Source: Desulfitobacterium dehalogenans ATCC 51507
GTDB lineage: Bacteria > Bacillota > Desulfitobacteriia > Desulfitobacteriales > Desulfitobacteriaceae
Length of the DNA: 64,000 nucleotides
Assembly (NCBI RefSeq): GCF_000243155.2
Contig: NC_018017.1
Coordinates: 1,054,001 to 1,118,000, forward strand
Direction: 5' to 3'
Both the position numbers and the translations under genes were made by a program. The notes beneath the pieces are model-generated. The model saw nothing but the letters and a program-made list of their open reading frames with translations, had not been told where the DNA came from and did not search any database. This document shows positions 9,617-16,712 of this stretch, in pieces (position 1 is the first letter of the stretch; the number at the start of each line of letters is the position of its first letter).

Positions 9617-9719
9617 AAACTAAACAAAACAGATATGAATACTAGGAATAAATCGCTGCATATTTTATTGAACCTTAAGCTGAAGAAGGCTTAACGTTAT
9701 CATTAAGGAGGCTGCCAAC

Positions 9720-10655
9720 ATGTCGAAAATTGCCAAGAGTTTAACTGACCTCATTGGAAATACCCCATTATTAGAACTGTCCAATTATAATAAAGCCAAT
9801 GAATTAGAGGCCAAGGTCATAGCGAAGCTTGAGTATTTTAACCCTCTTTCCAGTGTCAAAGACAGAATTGGTTATGCTATGATTAAAGACGCTGAAGAGA
9901 AGGGCCTGATTAACAAGGATACGGTCATTATTGAACCCACCAGCGGTAATACAGGAGTTGCCCTGGCTTTTGTAGCTGCTGCCCGTGGATACCGCTTGAT
10001 TTTAACCATGCCTGAAACCATGAGTGTGGAAAGAAGGAACCTGCTCAAAGCTCTGGGTGCAGAGTTGGTACTCACTCCGGGACCTGCCGGCATGAAAGGA
10101 GCTATTCAAAAAGCGGAGGAATTAGCTGCCGAATATAAGAATTCCTTTATTCCGCAACAGTTCAACAATCCGGCTAACCCAGAGATGCATAAAAAAACCA
10201 CCGCTGAAGAAATCTGGAGAGATACGGATGGGGAAGTGGACATCTTCGTTGCCGGAGTAGGGACCGGCGGAACGGTAACCGGTGTGGGTGAAGTCCTGAA
10301 GAAGAAGAAGCCAGGGGTAAAGATCATCGCTGTAGAGCCTGCAGATTCTCCGGTGCTATCAGGAGGAAACCCCGGAGCCCATAAGATTCAGGGAATTGGC
10401 GCCGGATTTGTTCCTGGTGTCTATAACTCAGAAGTCATCGATGAGATCTTTCAGGTCAAGAATGACGACGCTTTTGAAACCTCCCGTAAACTCTCTAAGA
10501 CGGAAGGCCTGCTTGTAGGAATCTCCTCAGGTGCGGCAGCTTATGCGGCTACCCAAATCGCCAAGAGACCGGAGAATAAAGGGAAGAATATCGTCGTCCT
10601 GCTTCCGGATACCGGAGAGAGATATCTCTCTACCGTCTTATTCCAAGAAGGCTAA
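9720..10655 (+). CDS. cysK: Cysteine synthase A
   Basis: The 311-residue PLP enzyme condenses O-acetylserine with sulfide to give cysteine. Family signatures are the PLP lysine in [14 protein letters not shown], the substrate loop [12 protein letters not shown], the phosphate-binding [11 protein letters not shown], and the C-terminal [12 protein letters not shown] and [11 protein letters not shown]. Its size is that of normal CysK. In Firmicutes, CysK also serves as the corepressor partner of CymR, and a CymR-like gene lies 4 kb upstream. Confidence 0.95.
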   Translation: MSKIAKSLTDLIGNTPLLELSNYNKANELEAKVIAKLEYFNPLSSVKDRIGYAMIKDAEEKGLINKDTVIIEPTSGNTGVALAFVAAARGYRLILTMPETMSVERRNLLKALGAELVLTPGPAGMKGAIQKAEELAAEYKNSFIPQQFNNPANPEMHKKTTAEEIWRDTDGEVDIFVAGVGTGGTVTGVGEVLKKKKPGVKIIAVEPADSPVLSGGNPGAHKIQGIGAGFVPGVYNSEVIDEIFQVKNDDAFETSRKLSKTEGLLVGISSGAAAYAATQIAKRPENKGKNIVVLLPDTGERYLSTVLFQEG

Positions 10656-10781
10656 GAGGATCATTGAAGTTAGTCAATTCTTTCACACAATATTAACATT
10701 TTATTTACAGTTTCTTCACCTGTAGTTTAAGGTGTTGTGATACTATACAAGTAACGACATTCTTCTCCTACCTTTTAAATA

Positions 10782-10842
10782 GACAAGAGGAAACTCTTGT
10801 CAAAAGTTCAACCGTCTCTTTAAGGCGGTTTTTTCTTTTTTT
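10782..10842 (+). ncRNA. Tetraloop hairpin plus intrinsic terminator, candidate small RNA or cysK terminator
   Basis: A perfect 8-bp stem GACAAGAG/CTCTTGTC with a GAAA tetraloop (10782-10801) is followed by a second stem, AACCGTC/GGCGGTT (10810-10830), with a T-rich tail to about 10842. The two-hairpin layout with a tetraloop resembles the 3' end of a small RNA, and the cysK stop is 127 bases upstream. I see no convincing promoter, so it may only be the cysK terminator region. Confidence 0.5.
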
Positions 10843-10898
10843 ATTAATCTTTTTTTAAAAGCTTAAGATCAAAGAACGTAGCAAATACGCTTATTTCA

Positions 10899-10940
10899 AG
10901 GGTCGCAGGCTTTCTTGTTGCCTGTAAAAAGCCCTGGTTT
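10899..10940 (+). terminator. Hairpin at the host/prophage edge
   Basis: CAGGC (10906-10910) pairs with GCCTG (10920-10924), and AGGG (10899-10902) with CCCT (10932-10935), followed by GGTTTTTC. It may be a second terminator or part of the attachment region beside the integrase. I could not define the attachment core. Confidence 0.35.
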
Positions 10941-10973
10941 TTCAATGGTAAGATACAGGTAATATACAAACAA

Positions 10974-12092
10974 TTAAGGAATTAAGTCGATAGCTTTTTT
11001 TAATTGTTCGATATCTTTATGGGTGTAACGCATCGTTACATCCTTTTTCGTGGAGTGTCCGATGATCATTTTTAACGCTTTTGGGTTCATTCCGACATCG
11101 TCGGCCATGGTTCCAAAAGTGTGCCGACCGTCGTGTGGGAGATGATCAAGGTTCAATTGTTTCATGAGCGGGTCCCAAATCTTTGAGCGATAGTAATAAT
11201 AGGAGATTTTCTCCCCATCAATGCAGATCAAATATTTGTTACCTTCCTCCATGCGTTTCTGGATCAGGGGAAGTATCCGTTTGTGGATGGGGATGATCCG
11301 GTCTTTTCCGGCACTTGTTTTTACCCCTCCGCGCATGACTCGCTGTGCTATGTCGATCTTGGCTGTCTCAATCAAGCATAGCTCAGTAGGACGCAGCCCG
11401 GAATAGATCATGATCAATACAGTATCCACTCCAAACTCATCAAGTCTTTCCCATAGCAGTTTGCGCTCAGAGTCATCAAAAGGTGCGTGGATGTCTTCTT
11501 TTCCCTCGATAGCCACATCAATTTCGAGATACTGCGCATAATTGCGCTCTCCGATGTCATTCATCATGGCATAGTCATACATCTGAGAATACAAATTCTT
11601 CATGTTGTTGAGAGTTTCACGGCCTTTGTCACTTTCCCAGATAATATTTTGCATGTGATCATACCTGATATCAAGCCAACGCATATTGTGCAGTTCATGA
11701 GAGTTTTTATAGGCTGCAGCGTAAGAACCCTTGCTCTGCTGAGATAGTTGCTTCCTTCGCCTAGGGTTGAATTTCCATGCATACCATTTTTTATAGAGTT
11801 CGGCAAATGTAAGAGTTGCAGCATCGAGTGGGCTGTGTTTTTTATTGTAATCGGCTAAAGCTATGTTTGCCTCAGCCTGGGTTTTAAATGACCCAATTCC
11901 CGTATAGATCTGCTTTAGCTTTGTGTTTTCGGGTAAGATCTTTGGGAGTTCTGCGCCGTTTGCGATAAACATTATAGCTTCCCCCGTTTCTTTATGCACA
12001 ATCTCCCAGCCCTCAGTCACTCTTGCATAAAATGGTTTTCTGCGCTTACCTTCGAGCTTGATTATCCCGCCATAACCGTTCGGATTTTTCAT
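10974..12092 (-). CDS. int: Tyrosine recombinase (prophage integrase)
   Basis: The protein has 372 residues from ATG 12092, which follows AAAGGAGGTGAG. The catalytic residues are visible: R234 (SGLRPTEL), H320 and R323 (HDGRHTFG), H346 (GHSTKKD) and the nucleophile Y356 (MRYTH). An N-terminal arm-binding region and a SAM-like core-binding domain precede the catalytic half. It integrates and, with an excisionase, excises the phage. It is the third gene of the leftward repressor-ImmA-int operon and marks the left prophage end. Confidence 0.95.
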   Translation of the reverse strand: MKNPNGYGGIIKLEGKRRKPFYARVTEGWEIVHKETGEAIMFIANGAELPKILPENTKLKQIYTGIGSFKTQAEANIALADYNKKHSPLDAATLTFAELYKKWYAWKFNPRRRKQLSQQSKGSYAAAYKNSHELHNMRWLDIRYDHMQNIIWESDKGRETLNNMKNLYSQMYDYAMMNDIGERNYAQYLEIDVAIEGKEDIHAPFDDSERKLLWERLDEFGVDTVLIMIYSGLRPTELCLIETAKIDIAQRVMRGGVKTSAGKDRIIPIHKRILPLIQKRMEEGNKYLICIDGEKISYYYYRSKIWDPLMKQLNLDHLPHDGRHTFGTMADDVGMNPKALKMIIGHSTKKDVTMRYTHKDIEQLKKAIDLIP

Positions 12093-12123
12093 TTCGATTC
12101 TCACCTCCTTTCGAATAAATGTT

Positions 12124-12591
12124 CTAATAAAGAAACGCATGTTCTGAATTGGGATAAAAAAATTTAGCACTTGACTTCTTTAACTCAGCCAGTTCCTCCG
12201 GAACTCCGCAGACGGTCGCTATTTCAAAAATTGATCTAAGTTCACATGTATACAGAACAGAGTCCGGCATAAGTAGCTCTACTGCGAAGGAATTCGCCTC
12301 CCGTTCAATTCGCTCAGCTGAAAAGAAAGTATGCATTCTGAGGAAGCCGGTATTGATCTTGGGATGAAGGATAACGTGCGCTAATTCATGAGCGAGGCTA
12401 AATCGTTGATCAATATAATCTAAGTCACTATTAAGATGAATAACCTGAATACGTTTGTAGCTGTGGCAGTAACCCCAGATATCTCCTAATGGCTCGATAA
12501 TGATCGGGATATTTTTGCGGTCGGCAATTTCAAAGGGTTCATTGGTGCGGTACATGTGTATAAGCTTGTCTACTTTTTCCTTTATGTCCAT
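12124..12591 (-). CDS. immA: ImmA/IrrE-family metallopeptidase
   Basis: The protein has 155 residues from ATG 12591, seven bases after GGAGG; a TTG six bases earlier is too close to that site. The zinc motif HELAH (SLAHELAHVILHP) and a downstream EANSFAVELLMP helix are typical of ImmA. In ICEBs1 and phage relatives, ImmA cleaves the partner ImmR repressor upon DNA damage or cell signals. The repressor gene ends 21 bases upstream, so the pair very likely works the same way. Confidence 0.9.
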   Translation of the reverse strand: MDIKEKVDKLIHMYRTNEPFEIADRKNIPIIIEPLGDIWGYCHSYKRIQVIHLNSDLDYIDQRFSLAHELAHVILHPKINTGFLRMHTFFSAERIEREANSFAVELLMPDSVLYTCELRSIFEIATVCGVPEELAELKKSSAKFFYPNSEHAFLY

Positions 12592-12612
12592 ATTCAAGCC
12601 TCCGTCAGAGCT

Positions 12613-13020
12613 TTATTTATGCTTTTTAGGGGTGAACTTCTGTTTTGCTAACTGCTTGGCCAGGCGCATGGAGTTTTCAAGGGATATGCGCATAAGTTCT
12701 TTGGTTTCGTCATCCATAGGTTCACCCATAAAGGCCAAGCCTTCATCACTTTCTAAATTAGAAAGCATTTTTTCGAGGTCCTTGGCAATGTCTTTTTCTT
12801 CTTTTGGTGTGAGTAGCTTGTCCGAGAAATTTAGGCCCAGAAGAAAATCTGTTGAGACATTAAAGAACTCAGCTAATCTTTTCATTGTATCATGGTCTGG
12901 CTCTCTTTTTCCTGCCTCATAATTCCCATATGCTTGCCGAGTAATTCCAAGCATATCAGCCATTTGCTGATGAGTTAAATCCTTTGAAGTCCTTAGTTCA
13001 ATAAGTCTTTCAGGAAACAT
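12613..13020 (-). CDS. Phage repressor, ImmR/cI-like XRE protein
   Basis: The 135-residue protein has an N-terminal Cro/C1 HTH (KDLTHQQMADMLGITRQAYGNYEAGKREPDHDTMKRLAEFF) and an acidic, helical C-terminal region with no S24-type self-cleavage domain. Inactivation therefore probably depends on the neighbouring ImmA. ATG 13020 follows GGGAGG. Transcription is leftward from the promoter at 13054-13082, which itself contains an operator copy, so it should be autoregulated. Confidence 0.9.
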   Translation of the reverse strand: MFPERLIELRTSKDLTHQQMADMLGITRQAYGNYEAGKREPDHDTMKRLAEFFNVSTDFLLGLNFSDKLLTPKEEKDIAKDLEKMLSNLESDEGLAFMGEPMDDETKELMRISLENSMRLAKQLAKQKFTPKKHK

Positions 13021-13053
13021 ATTTAAGAGCCTCCCTTGTTTCTACTTTATTCC

Positions 13054-13082
13054 ATTATAATAGCAACTAAATGTTGCGTAAA
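13054..13082 (-). promoter_or_regulatory. Leftward promoter of the repressor-immA-int operon
   Basis: On the reverse strand TTTACG (13082-13077) and TATAAT (13059-13054) are separated by 17 bases. Operator site 1 sits inside the spacer. Confidence 0.8.
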
Positions 13083-13164
13083 GAGTACGCAACAAATTGT
13101 TGCATATTTTATTTACAGAAACAAAATGTTGCTATATAATAAAGTCATAGCAACAGAGAGTTAC
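13063..13164. promoter_or_regulatory. Four-site operator array of the lysis-lysogeny switch
   Basis: Four 15-bp dyads of the form GCAAC-N5-GTTGC occur at 13063-13077 (perfect), 13089-13103 (perfect), 13118-13132 (GAAAC in the left arm) and 13150-13164 (GTTAC in the right arm). Start-to-start spacing is 26, 29 and 32 bases. Site 1 occupies the spacer of the leftward promoter, site 3 the spacer of the rightward promoter, and site 4 lies just after the rightward -10. The array fits binding by the repressor and the Cro-like protein. Confidence 0.8.
13112..13140 (+). promoter_or_regulatory. Rightward early promoter for the cro-like gene
   Basis: TTTACA (13112-13117) and a perfect TATAAT (13135-13140) are separated by 17 bases. 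The third operator fills the spacer exactly, so bound repressor should block RNA polymerase. Confidence 0.85.
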
Positions 13165-13190
13165 GCAAAAAACATATGGAGGTGGTGATA

Positions 13191-13406
13191 GTGACTCGAT
13201 ATTGGTTGGCTAAAATACGCCTTGAAGCAGAGAAAACACATGAAGAAGTGGCTGAGGTGGTTGGGATAAAAAGACAGTATTATAGCATGATAGAGAATGG
13301 GGAAAGGAATCCAAGTGTTAAGGTGGCCCAAAAAATAGCGGAAGTTCTGGGTTTCAAATGGACTCTTTTTTTTGAGGATAATGGCAACGAACTGAAGCGT
13401 GCATAG
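13191..13406 (+). CDS. Cro-like XRE regulator
   Basis: The protein has 71 residues from GTG 13191, eight bases after GGAGG; an ATG at 13176 overlaps that site and is rejected. It is almost entirely a compact HTH (KTHEEVAEVVGIKRQYYSMIENGERNPSVKVAQKIAEVLG), the size and form of a Cro protein. It is divergent from the repressor and sits behind the rightward promoter and operators. Expected job: commit to early expression by repressing the repressor promoter. Confidence 0.85.
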   Translation: MTRYWLAKIRLEAEKTHEEVAEVVGIKRQYYSMIENGERNPSVKVAQKIAEVLGFKWTLFFEDNGNELKRA

Positions 13407-13459
13407 AAATATTTTTGAATTAAGAGAGGCTAAGTCCACATCGGTTAAAGGTGAGTGAA

Positions 13460-14062
13460 TTAAGGTGTGCGTTTGCAATACTTAATAAAAGCAATCCACC
13501 GGGGGATTGTGTCAATGCATTCTTGTAGAGTTGGATTGTTCAAGTGCTTGATTGATTGAAGCCCCCTTGAATATTGCATGTAATGTCTGTTTTCACCTGG
13601 TCTAACTTCAACTCGATCACCGCCTTTTTCTGACATATAGGTATTTGCTTCCTCAATTGTACCAAATACACGGAGAGCTCGCTTATGATCTTCTTTCATT
13701 ACAGCGTATTTATCTGGGGTAATTGTGAGATTTATTTTACCAACAAAACATAAAGGGACATAACTCACGTTGATAGTGCCGCCTCCAATACGTTCTAAAC
13801 GCAAAAGGGAGGGATTTAGTTTATTTTCTTCAAGCGCCAGGAGTAAAGCAGAAAAGAATTCTTTCTCTATTTCAGACAAATCATGATCCTTAAATATGTC
13901 CCTTAAGCCCGCTTTATGTTCATCTTCAAGCCTTAATGTTTTTTCTAAGCTCGATTGTACTAGGTTAGGTATTTCTTCATCGGTAATAGGTTTTTCGCCA
14001 GAATGGCTGAGACCGTCTTTGGGCGAAATAAATAATTTTTTAAAGAAATGATTTAGTCCCAT
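13460..14062 (-). CDS. Unknown protein, antisense to the early operon (prophage cargo)
   Basis: The protein has 200 residues from ATG 14062, preceded by AAGGAAG; an upstream in-frame TTG sits on the binding site. I do not recognise the family. It is hydrophilic, with an acidic helical N-terminal half (about 25-80) and a mixed alpha/beta C-terminal half containing GGGTINVSYVPLCFVGKINLTI. No membrane segment or signal peptide is evident. Reverse orientation between cro and the early genes is a typical position for a lysogenically expressed gene, for example immunity or exclusion. Function is unproven. Confidence 0.7.
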   Translation of the reverse strand: MGLNHFFKKLFISPKDGLSHSGEKPITDEEIPNLVQSSLEKTLRLEDEHKAGLRDIFKDHDLSEIEKEFFSALLLALEENKLNPSLLRLERIGGGTINVSYVPLCFVGKINLTITPDKYAVMKEDHKRALRVFGTIEEANTYMSEKGGDRVEVRPGENRHYMQYSRGLQSIKHLNNPTLQECIDTIPRWIAFIKYCKRTP

Positions 14063-14095
14063 AAAAATCAACTTCCTTCCGCTGCTTGGTTAGCC

Positions 14096-14140
14096 CTTAC
14101 CACTTCGACGCTAAGGAGGAAAATCCTATTAGAAAGGAGG
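14096..14140 (+). repeat. Duplicated leader segment, copy A
   Basis: About 45 bases running from CTTACCACTTCGACGC to AAAGGAGG match the segment at 15417-15461 at roughly 41 of 45 positions. Each copy ends with the ribosome binding site of a rightward gene and lies just beyond the start of an opposing gene. Confidence 0.8.
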
Positions 14141-14147
14141 CGACACC

Positions 14148-14384
14148 TTGCAAAACCCAATACCAACCAGACTAACTGTCAAGCAGGCTGCGGCGATTTC
14201 CAAAATGGGTGCACAGTTTATCCGCGTTGGTATGCAGCGGGAACTTTTTCCCTTTGGCAGCGCGGTTAAGCTTAGTTCGAAATGGACCTATCATATCCCA
14301 TTTTTACCATTTTGTGAATATGTGGGTATCGAGCCAGAAAAGGCATTGGAAATTATTAATTTGAGTGAGGAGGCTACAGCATGA
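14148..14384 (+). CDS. Excisionase-like small DNA-binding protein
   Basis: The 78-residue protein starts at TTG 14148, after GAAAGGAGG. The N-terminal half resembles a MerR/excisionase-type HTH (RLTVKQAAAISKMGAQFIRVGMQRELFPFG), a form common in phage proteins that bend DNA or act with integrase. The first rightward gene after cro is a usual place for xis or an early regulator. It overlaps the next gene in an ATGA arrangement, so the two are translationally coupled. Confidence 0.6.
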   Translation: MQNPIPTRLTVKQAAAISKMGAQFIRVGMQRELFPFGSAVKLSSKWTYHIPFLPFCEYVGIEPEKALEIINLSEEATA

Positions 14385-14785
14385 CAAAAGTCCTCAACTA
14401 CCCCACCGACGCGGACCGCGATCAGGTCCACAACCTCATTGGATCCTATGCCCAAGGCAAAATGACCCGAAACACCATGATGTACGCCATTGCCGGCATC
14501 ATCGAAAAGTATCCTAACATTCAGCGGATGCCGGTTAAAAACTACTCAGTTCGAATTGTCCAGTATTTTGGGCTACAGCGAATCCCGATAATCAGCATCG
14601 AGGGCGCAAAGCTCTCCGATAAATGCCCGGGCTGTGGAGCCAGCGGGGATGACCTGGACTACTTCCGGACGGAGAAAGAGCGTTTTGACCAAGAGGATGA
14701 CCTGATTAGTGTAACCTGCTTAAAATGCGGCTGGGTGTTCCTCAATAACACCAAAAACGGAAGGGGGCAGGAGAGCTATGTTTGA
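14381..14785 (+). CDS. Phage zinc-ribbon protein of unknown function
   Basis: The 134-residue protein starts at ATG 14381, overlapping the upstream stop. The N-terminal part is helical. The C-terminal half holds a CPGC and CLKC pair separated by about 37 residues, consistent with a zinc ribbon (CPGCGASGDDLDYF, VTCLKCGWVF). Such proteins in early phage operons may bind nucleic acid. I do not recognise a specific family. Confidence 0.7.
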   Translation: MTKVLNYPTDADRDQVHNLIGSYAQGKMTRNTMMYAIAGIIEKYPNIQRMPVKNYSVRIVQYFGLQRIPIISIEGAKLSDKCPGCGASGDDLDYFRTEKERFDQEDDLISVTCLKCGWVFLNNTKNGRGQESYV

Positions 14786-14936
14786 CCGGGAGTTACAGCG
14801 GGCGGCAGCCGGCTATGCTAGGGCAAAAACGGTAGAGGTGTATTGTCATCTTGCTTTAGTGGTTGTGGCGGTTTGTGTGGTCGTTGTGGCAGGGTATGGT
14901 GTGGTGCGGTCGGTGGTTAGTGCATTTGGATTATAG
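14778..14936 (+). CDS. Small single-pass membrane protein
   Basis: The 52-residue reading frame from ATG 14778 (GGAG five bases upstream) overlaps the previous gene by eight bases. It has a charged N-terminus (MFDRELQRAAAGYARAKTVE) and one strongly hydrophobic segment rich in valine (HLALVVVAVCVVVVAGYGVV). It resembles small early phage membrane proteins. Function unknown. Confidence 0.55.
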   Translation: MFDRELQRAAAGYARAKTVEVYCHLALVVVAVCVVVVAGYGVVRSVVSAFGL

Positions 14937-14958
14937 AGGGGAGGAGTGGTAAGAGAGA

Positions 14959-15111
14959 ATGGAAACCTTAAAAATCGAAGCCGGAAGAAAATGCAAAATT
15001 GATACCGGGAATATTGGGCTCACAATAAAGGGACCGGTGCTAATAGTTGTCATAAAAGAAAAAGACCTGGTTGAACCAAGTCTAAAGGGTATGTTAGACG
15101 AAACTGAATAA
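14959..15111 (+). CDS. Small hypothetical phage protein
   Basis: The 50-residue frame from ATG 14959 follows GAGGAG at some distance. It reads METLKIEAGRKCKIDTG and is predicted mainly beta. It ends one base before the converging gene at 15113. No family recognised; expression is plausible from spacing and codon use. Confidence 0.45.
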   Translation: METLKIEAGRKCKIDTGNIGLTIKGPVLIVVIKEKDLVEPSLKGMLDETE

Positions 15112-15112
15112 A

Positions 15113-15382
15113 CTAAAGTTTCTCTTTAATCCAATCACTTACTTCATCAGGTAGATTGCACCATGCCGCATCATCTGCACACATCATAACTAATAATTTG
15201 TCGTTTGAGTCCATTGTTTCAAGTAATTTGTCTCTTACTTGAACAGAAGTTAGGTTTGATTCGACTAGCCATGTTGATTTCAGCGGATAGGCCCAGTCTC
15301 CTAGATTTTTAATCTCCGCGATTAAATCATCGTAATTTCTGCCCGGTGCAGTTAGGTCATATGAAATATTGTATATGGCCAA
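15113..15382 (-). CDS. Cas2-like ferredoxin-fold protein (SinR-family annotation)
   Basis: The 89-residue protein starts at TTG 15382, placed by AAAGGAGGG six bases upstream. It begins AIYNISYDL and continues YDDLIAEIKNLGDWAYPLKSTWLVESNLTSVQVRDKLLETMDSNDKLLVMMC. This pattern of an N-terminal SYDL strand, STWLV strand and DDKLLV strand resembles Cas2/VapD-fold proteins often deposited as SinR family protein. Cas2-fold proteins can be nucleases or structural. It is transcribed against the early operon, so it is probably lysogenic cargo. No CRISPR array or other cas gene is present. Confidence 0.65.
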   Translation of the reverse strand: MAIYNISYDLTAPGRNYDDLIAEIKNLGDWAYPLKSTWLVESNLTSVQVRDKLLETMDSNDKLLVMMCADDAAWCNLPDEVSDWIKEKL

Positions 15383-15416
15383 AGCAATCCCTCCTTTCTT
15401 CGAAATGGCCTGAACA

Positions 15417-15461
15417 CTTACCAATTCGACGCAAAAGAGGGAAATCCTACAAGAAAGGAGA
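15417..15461 (+). repeat. Duplicated leader segment, copy B
   Basis: This segment matches 14096-14140 at about nine of ten positions, from CTTACCAATTCGACGC through AAGAAAGGAG. It again separates an opposing gene from a rightward gene. Confidence 0.8.
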
Positions 15462-15466
15462 TCGCC

Positions 15467-15952
15467 ATGACCAACAACCTAAGGCAAGAACTTGAACAGG
15501 AAATTGAACTTGCAAAAATGATGGCCGCAGACATTGATAAAGTCTATAAAAAATATGCAAAAGCAGCATTACAAGCACAACAGGACCGCCTTTATAAAAT
15601 CAGGGCCGAAAAGTACAAGGGCTACTCCACCGAGGCGGAATTACATAACGCCTACGGATACGGAGAAATCACCATAGATGAGTACGACGAAGGCAGAGAC
15701 TTTTTAGCGGCGTTGGAAGCCCGGGAATCGCAGATGTCACTCATTGAGAAGCATAGGAAGAACCTGAAGGAAATTAGAGATAACTGGAAAGGCACAGTGA
15801 TTGAACTGCAAAGGGAGCTTGATGAACTGAATGGTGAGAAAAAGGAAAAGCAGCCCAAGCTTAATGCCTTTGAACGATTGGAGCAAGAAAGGCACACTGA
15901 ACGATTAGCGGCACTGCAGTTGCAAGAAAGTCTTGGAAGCGTAATCAAATGA
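15467..15952 (+). CDS. Coiled-coil phage protein
   Basis: The 161-residue, highly charged protein is predicted almost fully helical, with heptad-like stretches at residues 1-60 and 90-150. ATG 15467 follows AAGAAAGGAG. It overlaps the next gene by four bases (ATGA). Function unknown; it is part of the rightward early operon. Confidence 0.7.
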   Translation: MTNNLRQELEQEIELAKMMAADIDKVYKKYAKAALQAQQDRLYKIRAEKYKGYSTEAELHNAYGYGEITIDEYDEGRDFLAALEARESQMSLIEKHRKNLKEIRDNWKGTVIELQRELDELNGEKKEKQPKLNAFERLEQERHTERLAALQLQESLGSVIK

Positions 15953-16206
15953 TTAGGCGGTGCAGATTCTGCAAAAGAGAGTGGTCTGTAAGCGTTCTTG
16001 CCAAACCTGATAAGCACTACGTATGTCCATACTGCGTAAAAAGAGGTGGTATATCTGAAGCACGGCAAAAGCCCTACGCGGCGGCAGAAAGAATTGATCG
16101 AGGCCCACAGGCTCAATGCAGACAGTTGGTTGGTTACCAAAAATACGCCGACCGAAATGGAGATTGTACACCGAGTGTCCGGGAATGTCCGGGAATGTCC
16201 GGGTGA
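15949..16206 (+). CDS. Small zinc-ribbon protein
   Basis: The 85-residue frame starts at ATG 15949 overlapping the upstream stop. The first 35 residues form a clear zinc ribbon (CRFCKREW, then CPYCVKRGG). The remainder overlaps the DUF6906-like gene in another frame and looks low-quality, ending in a 10-bp DNA repeat (16176-16203). The functional part is probably the N-terminal ribbon. Confidence 0.6.
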   Translation: MIRRCRFCKREWSVSVLAKPDKHYVCPYCVKRGGISEARQKPYAAAERIDRGPQAQCRQLVGYQKYADRNGDCTPSVRECPGMSG

Positions 16207-16282
16207 TCAGAAAATAAAAGAAATTGGAGGGAAGTACAGTGCTAATAACGTTACCCGATATCGACCTAAGTCCGGTCTATGA
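16055..16282 (+). CDS. DUF6906-like small protein, probable CTG start
   Basis: This frame reads KHGKSPTRRQKELIEAHRLNADSWLV followed by TPTEMEIVHR, the core of the DUF6906 family, whose members normally begin MKHGK. The codon at the expected methionine is CTG (16055), with AGAGGTGG six bases upstream. GTG codons at 16043 and 16046 are alternatives but lie on that ribosome binding site. The C-terminal 30 residues run past the usual family end through the TCCGGGAATG repeat. Function unknown. Confidence 0.65.
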   Translation: MKHGKSPTRRQKELIEAHRLNADSWLVTKNTPTEMEIVHRVSGNVRECPGDQKIKEIGGKYSANNVTRYRPKSGL

Positions 16283-16616
16283 ATGGGTGAGCAAATCGGA
16301 GAGACGGTCCGTAAAGATCGAATTAAACTGGGATTGTTTGTCCAAATTAAACGCCATCCCTGTTAACTCAGACTCTAATCAGCGTCGTCCCAATATTAAA
16401 ATATTTGCCTGGGAAAGTAGTCCCGTTCTTGATTTCCACGATATGGGGAAGGGGATCTATGTGAAATTGCCAACCACTGTCGATGAAATCGACTTGGCCT
16501 TAAAAGCAGATAGAGAAAAAGAAGAATTTGAGCGATACGAAAAGCTCAAAGCCAAATTTGAGACCCGGGCAGAAAAAGAAAAAGCCCCGGCCATAGAAGC
16601 CGAGGACGCAAGTTAA
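16239..16616 (+). CDS. Hypothetical phage protein
   Basis: The protein has 125 residues from GTG 16239, eight bases after GGAGGG, overlapping the previous gene by 44 bases. An N-terminal alpha/beta part (LITLPDIDLSPVYEWVSKSERRSVKIELNWD) is followed by a charged coiled-coil tail (ADREKEEFERYEKLKAKFETRAEKEKA split across 85-115). No family recognised. Confidence 0.6.
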   Translation: MLITLPDIDLSPVYEWVSKSERRSVKIELNWDCLSKLNAIPVNSDSNQRRPNIKIFAWESSPVLDFHDMGKGIYVKLPTTVDEIDLALKADREKEEFERYEKLKAKFETRAEKEKAPAIEAEDAS

Positions 16617-16712
16617 ATATCTTAAATTCATTATATCCCATCTAAACCTGGTTCTCAATGAATAACCCAATAAGCCCAAACTCAAGCCCATTGAGAGGAG
16701 GTGAAAAAAACG

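Noticed and set aside
10855-10973. attL core with a copy at the right edge
   Set aside because: I compared this stretch by eye with the last 500 bases and found no shared run long enough to call; attR may be outside the window.
16176-16203. Tandem repeat of TCCGGGAATG as a regulatory element
   Set aside because: Fewer than three copies inside overlapping coding frames; more likely replication slippage.
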